Of a stretch of 30,544 bases of DNA, positions 15,660 to 22,895 are shown one piece after another (the stretch's first letter is position 1; the number at the start of each line of letters is the position of its first letter). The stretch is from Flavobacteriales bacterium UBA7325 (lineage in GTDB: Bacteria; Bacteroidota; Bacteroidia; Flavobacteriales_D; Crocinitomicaceae), in the NCBI GenBank assembly GCA_002471375.1, contig DKPV01000008.1, positions 886-31,429 of the forward strand, written 5' to 3'. The position numbers were made by a program, and so were the translations under genes. The notes under the pieces are model-generated. The model worked only from the letters and a program-made list of their open reading frames with translations. It was not told the origin of the DNA and did no database searches.

Positions 15660-17573
15660 CTAATTATTTATATGGTTCGTTTTAAACTTATCTTTTGCAG
15701 GTATGGTTCTCTTAGAGTACTTGGCCTTAACCACTCCATTCTCTAGTACCAGTAATGCTGGATTTGATCTTGAAATGATTTTCAACTCAATCTCATCCAT
15801 GGAGAAAACAGGCAACTTGAAACTGTGCTTCTTTCTAAACTTGTTTATTTCATCCCTTGTCGCATTACAAATCATTAAGAAGGGTATATCATTTTTCTTA
15901 CACAGTTTATATAATTCTTTCATTCGAGCGATTCCTCCCCAGCTTGCTTCTTCGAGGTTACGAGAAATAATTAAGACAACTTTCTCTTGCTCTAATAGCG
16001 CATCCTTAATTTCAATATCCTGCAGTTCAGGGCTAATAGAAACTAATGTATCGAGAATGGTGTACTCTTCTTCTGGAAATCCTCCCAGATCTAATTCGTA
16101 CTCCTCGATTGGTATTTCCATTTCGCTCTCGTACTCTAACGAAAGAATCTTCAAAAGTTTCACTGTTGAAGTATCTAATACACTTTTTACAAATGGTAAG
16201 CTCTTCTCAGCGTCAGCTAATTCATCCGCCCTAATTGATGGATTAAAGTCCATAATAGAAGGATTAACTGCGGCAACAATTGTCTTCTGAACCATGTCCT
16301 TATATTCCCAATCCGAATCTTCCCAAATTTTAGAATCAATATACTCCTGAGATGTAGACGAGTATTCCTTCTCTTTACCAGTCTTTTTGTTCTTGTAAAG
16401 AAGCATACTTTCGTACTCACCCTCCACTCCATTGTTCATTTTGAGCTTTAAATCAGCTCCGACAGCGTATGGGCGATAGTCTTTTAGAGGCGTGTACACG
16501 AGAACAAAAGTTACCAAGAGACCGCACAGAAAGGTAACTAGGAGCGCCGCACCATAATGATTTGCAAGGTACTTTCCTCCTGCTCGCAACATCCATAGAG
16601 CTCCCAAGATGGAGGCAAGTCCAAAGAAAATAGGGAAATACCAACCAAAGACCCATGCGAAGAATACGATGACCAGCATGCTCGCAATGGTGTAGTATAA
16701 GTTCTCCTTCGGCCTATTTGGCTTAATTATTCGCTGCGCTACAAATATCCATATGACGAGATATAATACAACGATGTCCTTCCAGAGTGACTCCGTAGGA
16801 GTTAGTGATCTACCAACGGACCCCTTCATGGCATCACCAAAGCAACCACAGTCATCAACACACTGCGGCTTTTTAACTTCGTCAATTACAAGTTCCGAGC
16901 TCGTCTTTGAGACCACGGTTATATTCTTGTCATCCGCTTTATCTTCATTCTCCTTGTTGGCCTTCATTTGACCAAGCTTTTGCTGCGCAAGCGGATCGTT
17001 CATTTCATACGTATCTCTATCAACGAACGTTGCTTCAGAATCACAATTTGCTGTATGCCAAGTCAAGAAGGTGAAAAATAGCATCATGAATAGCATGAAG
17101 TAGGAGACTATCTTAATCTTACCACCAATTATCGTAAGTACGCCAAGCACTATTTCAGCAATGCAGATTAGTATACTTAAGAACAAGGCAGAGTCCATCA
17201 GAAACTCAAGAGAAAATGATGGGGCACCAAATAACTCTTTAATGCGATATGCGAGGGCACCGTCTTCAAAATACTCTTCCAGTTTATATGAAAACCCTAT
17301 AGGATCGTTCGCCTTCACAAGTCCGGAGACGATAAAGAGCCCACCTACCAAAACTCGGGATACAGAGGACATCATCATTTTACCCTTGAACAAGATGAGA
17401 CCACCGATCGTTAAAATCATTAGAATTAGGCCGAGCATATTAAAGAACCCACTGCTATCCACGAAATTCTCATGGTTGCCAAGCACTAAAAACGTTAGTC
17501 CCAATAAATTCAATACAATAAATACGATATTGAATATCATCGAGTGTCCCGAAAACGTAATTTTCTCTTTCAT
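15660..17573 (-). CDS. BT_3928-type DoxX/MauE-like membrane protein with thioredoxin-like C-terminus
   Basis: 637 residues in the inner membrane. Residues 1-65 hold two hydrophobic segments, and the DoxX/MauE-like core follows (SRVLVGGLFIVSGLVKANDP, about 70-90, with three more helices to about 180). A hydrophilic loop then carries CDSEATF and, near 240-248, CVDDCGCFGDAMKGS, a Cys cluster typical of BT_3928-type proteins. Four more hydrophobic helices run to about 370. The last 230 residues are soluble, with a thioredoxin-fold look: VVLIISRNLEE, IPFLMICNATRDE, and a cis-proline-like SNPALLVLENG. No CxxC is present in that domain. A role in redox or quinone-linked membrane chemistry is inferred from DoxX/MauE relatives; the true substrate is not known. 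Its ATG overlaps the TGA of DUF1599 by 4 nt. Confidence 0.85.
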   Translation of the reverse strand: MKEKITFSGHSMIFNIVFIVLNLLGLTFLVLGNHENFVDSSGFFNMLGLILMILTIGGLILFKGKMMMSSVSRVLVGGLFIVSGLVKANDPIGFSYKLEEYFEDGALAYRIKELFGAPSFSLEFLMDSALFLSILICIAEIVLGVLTIIGGKIKIVSYFMLFMMLFFTFLTWHTANCDSEATFVDRDTYEMNDPLAQQKLGQMKANKENEDKADDKNITVVSKTSSELVIDEVKKPQCVDDCGCFGDAMKGSVGRSLTPTESLWKDIVVLYLVIWIFVAQRIIKPNRPKENLYYTIASMLVIVFFAWVFGWYFPIFFGLASILGALWMLRAGGKYLANHYGAALLVTFLCGLLVTFVLVYTPLKDYRPYAVGADLKLKMNNGVEGEYESMLLYKNKKTGKEKEYSSTSQEYIDSKIWEDSDWEYKDMVQKTIVAAVNPSIMDFNPSIRADELADAEKSLPFVKSVLDTSTVKLLKILSLEYESEMEIPIEEYELDLGGFPEEEYTILDTLVSISPELQDIEIKDALLEQEKVVLIISRNLEEASWGGIARMKELYKLCKKNDIPFLMICNATRDEINKFRKKHSFKLPVFSMDEIELKIISRSNPALLVLENGVVKAKYSKRTIPAKDKFKTNHINN

Positions 17574-18124
17574 TCAGCTACTTTTTGTCCGATTTGCAAG
17601 TGAATCAATGCAAATACAGCATAGTTTAACATGTCATAGTAATTTGCATCTATCCCTTCACTAACGATAGTTGTACCGTTATTGTCTTCAATCTGCTTAA
17701 CTCTAAATATCTTTTGTAAAATCAAATCTGTCAGAGAACTTACACGCATGTCACGCCAAGCTTCTCCGTAATCGTGATTCTTTTGCTGCATTAATTCGAA
17801 TGCTTTCTCTGCATAACGATCATAGAACATTTGAGCTTCCTCATGGGGTAATTCTAATTCATCTAGTTCTGTCTCACAAACTTGAATGATTGCCATCAAA
17901 CAATAATTTACAATAGCCACGAATTCATCCTCGATATTTTCACCAACTTTATTCTCACCAGTTTCCTGGACAGTTCTAATCCGTTGAGCTTTAATGAAAA
18001 GTTGATCGGTCAATGAACTTGGCCGAAGAATCCTCCAAGCTGTTCCATAATCCAATGTTTTCTTAGAGAAGAGCTCTCTGCAAACATTCATTACATTTGT
18101 GTATTCTGTATTAGTCTTATTCAT
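17570..18124 (-). CDS. DUF1599 protein with two tandem copies of the domain
   Basis: The ATG at 18124 is chosen (184 aa, MNKTNTEYTNVMNVCRELFS); the frame is open further upstream but overlaps folP and adds no family-like sequence. Two internal copies can be aligned: KTLDYGTAWRILRPSSLTDQ (about 22-41) and KNHDYGEAWRDMRVSSLTDL (about 112-131), each followed by a helix with R(I/V)xxxxE and an acidic/hydrophobic helix (EDEFVAIVNYCLMAII; ANYYDMLNYAVFALI). This is the DUF1599 family, which I recall Pfam also associates with nucleotide modification; the biochemical role is not established. It heads the cluster with DoxX, tpiA and prmA, and its start is 7 nt from the divergent folP start. Confidence 0.9.
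   Translation of the reverse strand: MNKTNTEYTNVMNVCRELFSKKTLDYGTAWRILRPSSLTDQLFIKAQRIRTVQETGENKVGENIEDEFVAIVNYCLMAIIQVCETELDELELPHEEAQMFYDRYAEKAFELMQQKNHDYGEAWRDMRVSSLTDLILQKIFRVKQIEDNNGTTIVSEGIDANYYDMLNYAVFALIHLQIGQKVAE
18092..18099 (+). promoter_or_regulatory. Candidate -7 box of folP, inside the DUF1599 coding region
   Basis: TACATTTG matches TAnnTTTG exactly and would start transcription near 18105, about 27 nt before the folP ATG. It lies within the first dozen codons of the divergent DUF1599 gene. A TTG at 17-23 nt upstream is not seen. Confidence 0.5.
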
Positions 18125-18131
18125 CCAAATA

Positions 18132-18989
18132 ATGATGCAAAATTTAAAGGTTGAAGATACATATTTTGGCGCGAACCACACCCTTCGGGTGAAGGATAAA
18201 TTAATGGATCTATCAACTCCCAAGGTAATGGCTATCTTGAATGTTACTCCAGACTCCTTTTACAGTGGTAGTCGCGTTGATTCTGAGGAGCTAATTATTG
18301 AACGCGTTAAAGATTTGTTAAGTGCTGGAGCGGACATCATTGATGTTGGTGGATATTCATCAAGGCCCGATGCAGATGATATTTCCGAGCAGGAAGAAGT
18401 TGATCGGATTACACCAGCAATTGAACAAATTCTCGCACGCTTTCCGGATACAATAATTTCAATTGACACCTTCCGCTCGAGAGTAGCCGAAGAAGCTCTT
18501 AACAAGGGAGCAGCGATTATAAATGACATAAGTGGTTTCGAAGTTGATCCAGAAATTATTCATGTGGCGTCAAAATACAACGCACCTTACATCCTTATGC
18601 ACATGAGAGGGACGCCAAAAACAATGCAGTCACTTACAGATTACAGCAACCTATTCAAGAATATCGCAAGTTATTTCTCCGATAAAATTGCTCAATTAAA
18701 ATCTGCCGGAGTTTGCGATATTATCCTAGATCCTGGATTTGGATTCAGTAAAACGATCGATCAGAACTACGAACTTCTCCATAATTTAGATACCTTTCAA
18801 TTACTTGGTCACCCAATACTGGCAGGATTATCGAGAAAATCAATGATCTATAAAAAACTTGGTATTACACCTGAAGAATCATTGGCCGGAACAATTGCCC
18901 TTAACGCTATTGCTCTAGAAAAGGGAGCCAGCATATTGAGAGTTCATGACGTTCAGGAGGCCAAAGATCTTATTAACCTGCTTCGCTAG
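18132..18989 (+). CDS. folP: Dihydropteroate synthase
   Basis: FolP condenses 6-hydroxymethyl-dihydropterin diphosphate with p-aminobenzoate to make dihydropteroate in folate synthesis; it is the sulfonamide target. Diagnostic motifs appear in order: VMAILNVTPDSF (about 32-43), DVGGYSSRPDAD (about 71-82, the phylum-typical version of GGxSTRPG), SIDTFRSRVA, IINDISGF, the pterin-binding IILDPGFGFSKT, GLSRKSM, and a C-terminal ILRVHDV segment. The start is one of the adjacent ATGs at 18132 or 18135, giving about 285 residues. A longer frame to 18099 overlaps the candidate promoter and is not used. It is divergent from DUF1599 and ends 9 nt from the convergent PLP enzyme gene. Confidence 0.95.
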   Translation: MMQNLKVEDTYFGANHTLRVKDKLMDLSTPKVMAILNVTPDSFYSGSRVDSEELIIERVKDLLSAGADIIDVGGYSSRPDADDISEQEEVDRITPAIEQILARFPDTIISIDTFRSRVAEEALNKGAAIINDISGFEVDPEIIHVASKYNAPYILMHMRGTPKTMQSLTDYSNLFKNIASYFSDKIAQLKSAGVCDIILDPGFGFSKTIDQNYELLHNLDTFQLLGHPILAGLSRKSMIYKKLGITPEESLAGTIALNAIALEKGASILRVHDVQEAKDLINLLR

Positions 18990-18998
18990 ATCATCGGG

Positions 18999-19940
18999 CT
19001 AGGCGTTGTAATTAATAAGGCCTCTACCGCCTTGAATACCTCCAGTATGGATAAAGAGCAATGTTTTATCCGAGAACTCATCCTTTTGGACACAATCTAG
19101 CATACAATTCATCGCTTTTCCCGTATAAATCGGATCTAACTTTAGTTTGTGTTCACTGTAGAATTGTTCGATATCATTAATTAATGATTGTGGATGTTTG
19201 CCATAACCTCCAAAATGAAAATCCTCGTGAACAACAACCTGCTTTAGTAAATCCTCAATTAATTCTTGTTCAATACCACTGCGCGTCAGAAGCGAACGCA
19301 TTTCCATAATCGAGTCAAAACCTTTTAACACTGGGACAACATGCAATCGTTGATGATTTTTCAAACTAAGAAGAACTCCACAACTGGTTGTCGTAGTCCC
19401 TTGAGCAATGAAGATATCGTCCACGTCTTCTTCCACTTCAGTCATTATTTCTTGACAACCAATAATTCCGTAATAATTTGCACCTCCCTCAGGAACTAAG
19501 TGCATAGATCTATATTCTGCACCGATCGTCTCATGATACGCCTTATCATTGCGCTTCGCATACTCGGCGCGAGAGATAAAATTCAGCTCCATACCTAGTG
19601 AAGCGCATTCTTTTAGCGTCTCATTACTCGATGCGTTTAATTCATCTCCACGAACAAAACCTATCGCCTTCAAACCAGCTAATTTACATGTCGCTGCTGT
19701 TGCAACTAGATGATTAGAATAAGCTCCTCCAAACGTAATTATTCCCGTTTTCTTTTGATTTTTACAAAGCTCAACATTGTACTTTAATTTCCTCCACTTA
19801 TTTCCTGAGATCACAGAATGTATCAGGTCGTCTCGCTTGACAAAAATGGAAATATTTCGATCCGCACATTCGTCAAAAAACAATTGTTGTACAATGGATT
19901 TTTGAATTCCCGCTTCAATATCAGTTAGTATTTGTTTCAT
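18999..19940 (-). CDS. PLP enzyme, ACC deaminase / D-cysteine desulfhydrase family
   Basis: A cytoplasmic fold-type II pyridoxal-phosphate enzyme of 313 residues. The Schiff-base lysine is Lys48 in SGNKWRKLKYN, followed by the substrate carboxylate loop GGAYSNH (71-77, Ser75-Asn76-His77), the region LVPEGGANYYGIIG, and the phosphate-cup stretch AQGTTTTSCG. This combination defines the 1-aminocyclopropane-1-carboxylate deaminase/D-cysteine desulfhydrase group. Sequence alone does not decide between them; in a bacterium with no plant link, a D-cysteine or related beta-elimination activity is more likely, which is inference. It is transcribed divergently from the DUF5522 gene across 42 nt. A CATATTTG box (one mismatch) lies about 19 nt before its start. 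Confidence 0.85.
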   Translation of the reverse strand: MKQILTDIEAGIQKSIVQQLFFDECADRNISIFVKRDDLIHSVISGNKWRKLKYNVELCKNQKKTGIITFGGAYSNHLVATAATCKLAGLKAIGFVRGDELNASSNETLKECASLGMELNFISRAEYAKRNDKAYHETIGAEYRSMHLVPEGGANYYGIIGCQEIMTEVEEDVDDIFIAQGTTTTSCGVLLSLKNHQRLHVVPVLKGFDSIMEMRSLLTRSGIEQELIEDLLKQVVVHEDFHFGGYGKHPQSLINDIEQFYSEHKLKLDPIYTGKAMNCMLDCVQKDEFSDKTLLFIHTGGIQGGRGLINYNA

Positions 19941-19970
19941 TAAATCTCGTTAACCCTTACAAATATGTAT

Positions 19971-19978
19971 TAAATTTG
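19971..19978 (+). promoter_or_regulatory. -7 box of the DUF5522 gene, 4 nt before the ATG
   Basis: TAAATTTG is an exact TAnnTTTG match, separated from the ATG at 19983 by TGTC only. If it works as the -7 box, the mRNA would be leaderless or nearly so. No TTG lies at 17-23 nt upstream. Confidence 0.55.
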
Positions 19979-19982
19979 TGTC

Positions 19983-20168
19983 ATGCCAGATGATATGTCA
20001 GGATTTTCTAATCTTCCAAAGCTTGATAAGGATGACTTCTATTTAAGCCCTGAAGGGTATATTGTGTTTACTGAAAAACATCATTTAAAGAGAGGCTACT
20101 GCTGTAAAAGTGGTTGTAAACATTGCCCGTATGGGTACGATACTAAAACTGGAAAAATTTCCAAATAA
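19983..20168 (+). CDS. DUF5522 small Cys-rich protein, 61 aa
   Basis: A 61-residue cytoplasmic protein with the DUF5522 signature: YLSPEGYIVFTEKHHLKRGYCC followed by KSGCKHCPYGY. The four cysteines (C40, C41, C45, C48) in the pattern CCxxxCxxCP could bind zinc or an iron-sulfur cluster. No function is known to me. It is flanked by a start-proximal promoter box and ends exactly where the convergent acyltransferase gene ends (no bases between the two stops). Confidence 0.9.
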   Translation: MPDDMSGFSNLPKLDKDDFYLSPEGYIVFTEKHHLKRGYCCKSGCKHCPYGYDTKTGKISK

Positions 20169-20726
20169 CTATTCTATCTCTTCATCACGAATTCCATTCT
20201 CCGGAAAGCGACCCTTGTAGTGATGCAAAATCTTCTTGATACTCATTATATCATCTTTTGCGTTGCCTGTTGTTTCAAAAAAACCGTAAAAACCACCAGT
20301 CTTGTTCTTGTAATCAATATAGCCTAGATATATAGGGACCTCTGCTTTTTTCGCGATGTAGTAGAAACCTTTCTTCCAGTTAGGACTATAACTTCTCGTA
20401 CCTTCAGGCGTGAAAAGCATGAACATTGTATCATTTTCTTGAAAGTGCTGAACGGCTGACTCCGTTAAGTTATTGTTGGCTTTTCGATCAACAGGAATGC
20501 CTCCCATCCCCTTCATAATCCAACCAAGCGGAAAGAAAAACAGCTCTTTTTTAATAAGAAACTTAGCCTTTACACCGTAAGATCGAAATGCCAATTTCCC
20601 GATTATGAAATCCCAATTTGACGTATGAGGCGCAACGACGACCACACATTTCTTAACTCCCTCAGGAGATCTTCGATCGATTTTCCAACCAAACAGGCGT
20701 AAAATAAATGCGGCAAACTTTCTCAT
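20169..20726 (-). CDS. PlsC-like lysophospholipid acyltransferase
   Basis: 185 residues with the glycerolipid acyltransferase motifs in order: block I HTSNWD (34-39; catalytic H34 and D39), block II around GWIMKGMGGIPVDRK (68-82), block III PEGTRS (107-112), and the later VPIYLGYIDYK (block IV region). The family transfers acyl chains to lysophosphatidate or related lyso-lipids at the inner membrane. It is shorter than classical PlsC and lacks a strong N-terminal transmembrane helix, so it belongs to the compact 1-acyl-glycerol-3-phosphate acyltransferase-like group; the exact acceptor is unknown. It is convergent with the DUF5522 gene and divergent from the 446-residue membrane-anchored protein. 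Confidence 0.9.
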   Translation of the reverse strand: MRKFAAFILRLFGWKIDRRSPEGVKKCVVVVAPHTSNWDFIIGKLAFRSYGVKAKFLIKKELFFFPLGWIMKGMGGIPVDRKANNNLTESAVQHFQENDTMFMLFTPEGTRSYSPNWKKGFYYIAKKAEVPIYLGYIDYKNKTGGFYGFFETTGNAKDDIMSIKKILHHYKGRFPENGIRDEEIE

Positions 20727-20730
20727 TGCA

Positions 20731-20763
20731 CAAACTTAACTATTCGGGTGAATTCTATCACAA
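20731..20763 (-). promoter_or_regulatory. Promoter of the PlsC-like gene
   Basis: On the minus strand, TTG (20763-20761), a 22-nt spacer and TAAGTTTG (20738-20731) fit the Flavobacterium-type promoter. The box ends 4 nt (TGCA) before the ATG at 20726, so an almost leaderless transcript is expected. Confidence 0.6.
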
Positions 20764-20770
20764 TATCTCG

Positions 20771-20778
20771 TACATTTG
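20771..20778 (+). promoter_or_regulatory. -7 box of the 446-aa anchored protein gene, 3 nt before the ATG
   Basis: TACATTTG matches TAnnTTTG, with GGC between it and the ATG at 20782. The overlap of the box with a possible TTG start at 20776 argues for the ATG. No -33 TTG is visible. Confidence 0.5.
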
Positions 20779-20781
20779 GGC

Positions 20782-22122
20782 ATGCTGAAAAAGAAGAGCT
20801 TCGGAAAGATAGCAGGTATGATTGTGTTAATTATGCTGCTCTGGATGGTCTTTTTATTTTCACGATCACTCTATGAAACTTCAGCAAACAACAACCAACT
20901 TTACATCCCAGAAAATTCCACAATGGTCATGCGGATAGATGGTGAGCAGCTTATCAGTAAAGGCTTTTCAGATGTTGTGCTAACCAAAAAGAATAACAAA
21001 CTCGTAAACGAAATAATTGAAAAACGCAGAGATCCTGAATCAACCAATTTAGGTCTAAACTTTCGCTCAGATATATACATTTTCAATGTAGTTGAGAAGA
21101 ACGGTACAGAGATCATGGGTATTCTGGCAAATGTTCAAAACAAGGAGCAACTTAGTGCAAATTTAGAAAAGCAATTGAACAGCAATCAAGGCTACCACAT
21201 TACAAAGGATGTTGCGATGATTCTGACTCTGATGAAGTCAGAGTCAGAAGTTGACCTTAATAAAATTGCACGCGACTATTTACGTGAAATATCTATCTTT
21301 GACAATTCGAACCTGACTAGTCAGACATCAACGAATGAATTGGTTCATTTTTGGGCAAAGAAATTAGTAATCCCCAACCATGCTGGCGCTTTAACCAACG
21401 TGTCGATTAGTTTAATTGTGAATGAAAAAGGAGTTAGCATCGACGGAACCGCATCTCATGCTTCAGAAGCGGATGAAAATACATATCTTGTCTCAAAGAA
21501 TTCAAATTTCTACATGGAGAGTGCCATTATCCCTGATGCTCTGAATGACTTCCTTAGCAGTTCACTTGAAGGATTAGGTGTTCAACTTCCAACTATTGCT
21601 CATGTTAACGTCAACCATCATTATACCGAACATGCAGATGAAGGGAATTCGATTCTTATCCCCCATTTTGATGCATCAATTGCATTCACAGATAGCATTG
21701 ACATTAATAACACACTTGAAAAGGCAGAAGCGAATGGTTTAATATCGAACCTTACCAAATCTGATTTACGCTATGGCGGAAAACAATTCTTCTATAAGCA
21801 GACGGCATGGGATCAGATTTACCTGGGAAGAAATGAACCTAGAGAGGAATCTATAAGTAATGGGGTTCTTTTTGAAATATCCGGTTCACTTAAACCATTT
21901 TCTGAATTCAGAGGAGGTGGACTTGTCATGAAAATCCTGAGAATGTCAGATTTATACATCTCATCTAATGAGCTATTTTCTAAAATTGACAATGTTGACC
22001 TAAGCGCCAAACTAATAAACGAGAAAAAGTGTAAAATTAGTGGTGAAATCAAGTTTAACGATGGGGAAGCACCAACTGATGTGCTGCTAAACTTTCTCTA
22101 TCGATCAAGATTGTTAGACTAG
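20782..22122 (+). CDS. Membrane-anchored DUF4836-like protein
   Basis: 446 residues from the ATG at 20782 (MLKKKSFGKIAGM). A single hydrophobic helix (residues about 9-28, IAGMIVLIMLLWMVFLFSRS) anchors an otherwise soluble periplasmic protein. Just after it, LYIPENSTMVMRIDGEQLISKG resembles the start of DUF4836/DUF3352-type proteins (iPxdaxxVxxidxxxLxxK), which are repeated alpha/beta domains of unknown role in Bacteroidota. A second, similar segment near residues 240-300 (PTIAHVNVNHHYTEH, DASIAFTDSIDINNTLEKAEANGL) suggests two copies. No catalytic motif is seen. Its TAG overlaps the TAG of the convergent downstream gene within the palindrome CTAG. The family assignment is tentative. Confidence 0.75.
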   Translation: MLKKKSFGKIAGMIVLIMLLWMVFLFSRSLYETSANNNQLYIPENSTMVMRIDGEQLISKGFSDVVLTKKNNKLVNEIIEKRRDPESTNLGLNFRSDIYIFNVVEKNGTEIMGILANVQNKEQLSANLEKQLNSNQGYHITKDVAMILTLMKSESEVDLNKIARDYLREISIFDNSNLTSQTSTNELVHFWAKKLVIPNHAGALTNVSISLIVNEKGVSIDGTASHASEADENTYLVSKNSNFYMESAIIPDALNDFLSSSLEGLGVQLPTIAHVNVNHHYTEHADEGNSILIPHFDASIAFTDSIDINNTLEKAEANGLISNLTKSDLRYGGKQFFYKQTAWDQIYLGRNEPREESISNGVLFEISGSLKPFSEFRGGGLVMKILRMSDLYISSNELFSKIDNVDLSAKLINEKKCKISGEIKFNDGEAPTDVLLNFLYRSRLLD

Positions 22123-22895
22123 TCCTGAATCTGTTGCAGTAATTTAATAAAGTACTCAGGGGCATGTTTCAACTTTGAACCATACCAAGAAAACATTTCA
22201 CCATCCGCAAGAAGAATCTTGGCATTCGGATATCTATTCTGAAAAATCTTCAAATGCTCTTCCTTAAATGGATATGGTTCAGAGCTTAGAAGAATTACCT
22301 CTGGATCCATCTCTTCGTCGACAACTGGATATCTATTGATTGTTGTAGCATTGATCAAGCCACATCTTTCGAGCATGTCATCAACGAAAGTTCCTTTCCC
22401 TGCAACCATATTCGGTTCTTTCCAAATGAAATACAGTACTTGCTTACTCTTCAGCTGCCCCACGTAGGTACTTAGTCGTGAGAATTCCCTCTCAATTTGA
22501 TTGATTAACTCGCTTGTTTCTTTTCCAACGATTTTTCCGAGTTGAGCTATCATTTCAAGTGCAGATTCCAACGTGTCAATATCGCTCATCCAAACTGGAG
22601 CAATAGATTCTAGCTTCTCAATATCATCCTTAAGGTTTTCCTCTTTATTCCCGATAATAAGATCCGGCATCAATGCTAGAACTTTATCGATATCAACAGA
22701 CTTCGTCCCTCCTACTCTAACTTTACTATTAAACCATTCCTCCGGTTTAACACAAAATTTCGTAATCCCAACAACCTCATCTTTAAGTCCAAGATAATGC
22801 AACAGCTGTGTCTGAGAGGGCACTAACGAAACAATCCGACTTGGAGAAGCCTCCAGTCGGATTGAACGATTCATTTGATCTTTGAAATCAGCCAT
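22119..22895 (-). CDS. Helical-backbone metal receptor (BtuF-like) without signal peptide
   Basis: 258 residues with the fold of periplasmic cobalamin/iron-siderophore binding proteins (BtuF type). The N-terminal lobe has RIVSLVPSQTQLLHYLGL and VVGITKFC, then KVRVGGTKSVDIDKVLALMPDLIIGN; a long helix (LESALEMIAQLGKIVG) links to the C-terminal lobe VLYFIWKEPNMVAGKGTFVDDMLERCG. The N-terminus (MADFKDQMNRS) is hydrophilic and the fold begins at once, so there is no signal peptide or lipobox. It may act in the cytoplasm as a cobalamin- or metal-binding protein and not as a transport receptor (inference). It starts directly after the cystathionine beta-synthase stop and is probably co-transcribed with it. 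No permease or ATPase gene is adjacent. Confidence 0.85.
   Translation of the reverse strand: MADFKDQMNRSIRLEASPSRIVSLVPSQTQLLHYLGLKDEVVGITKFCVKPEEWFNSKVRVGGTKSVDIDKVLALMPDLIIGNKEENLKDDIEKLESIAPVWMSDIDTLESALEMIAQLGKIVGKETSELINQIEREFSRLSTYVGQLKSKQVLYFIWKEPNMVAGKGTFVDDMLERCGLINATTINRYPVVDEEMDPEVILLSSEPYPFKEEHLKIFQNRYPNAKILLADGEMFSWYGSKLKHAPEYFIKLLQQIQD

Noticed and set aside
15703..16290. 195-codon plus-strand ORF opposite the DoxX gene
   Set aside because: Antisense shadow; serine-rich, no family features, and the minus frame has clear domains.
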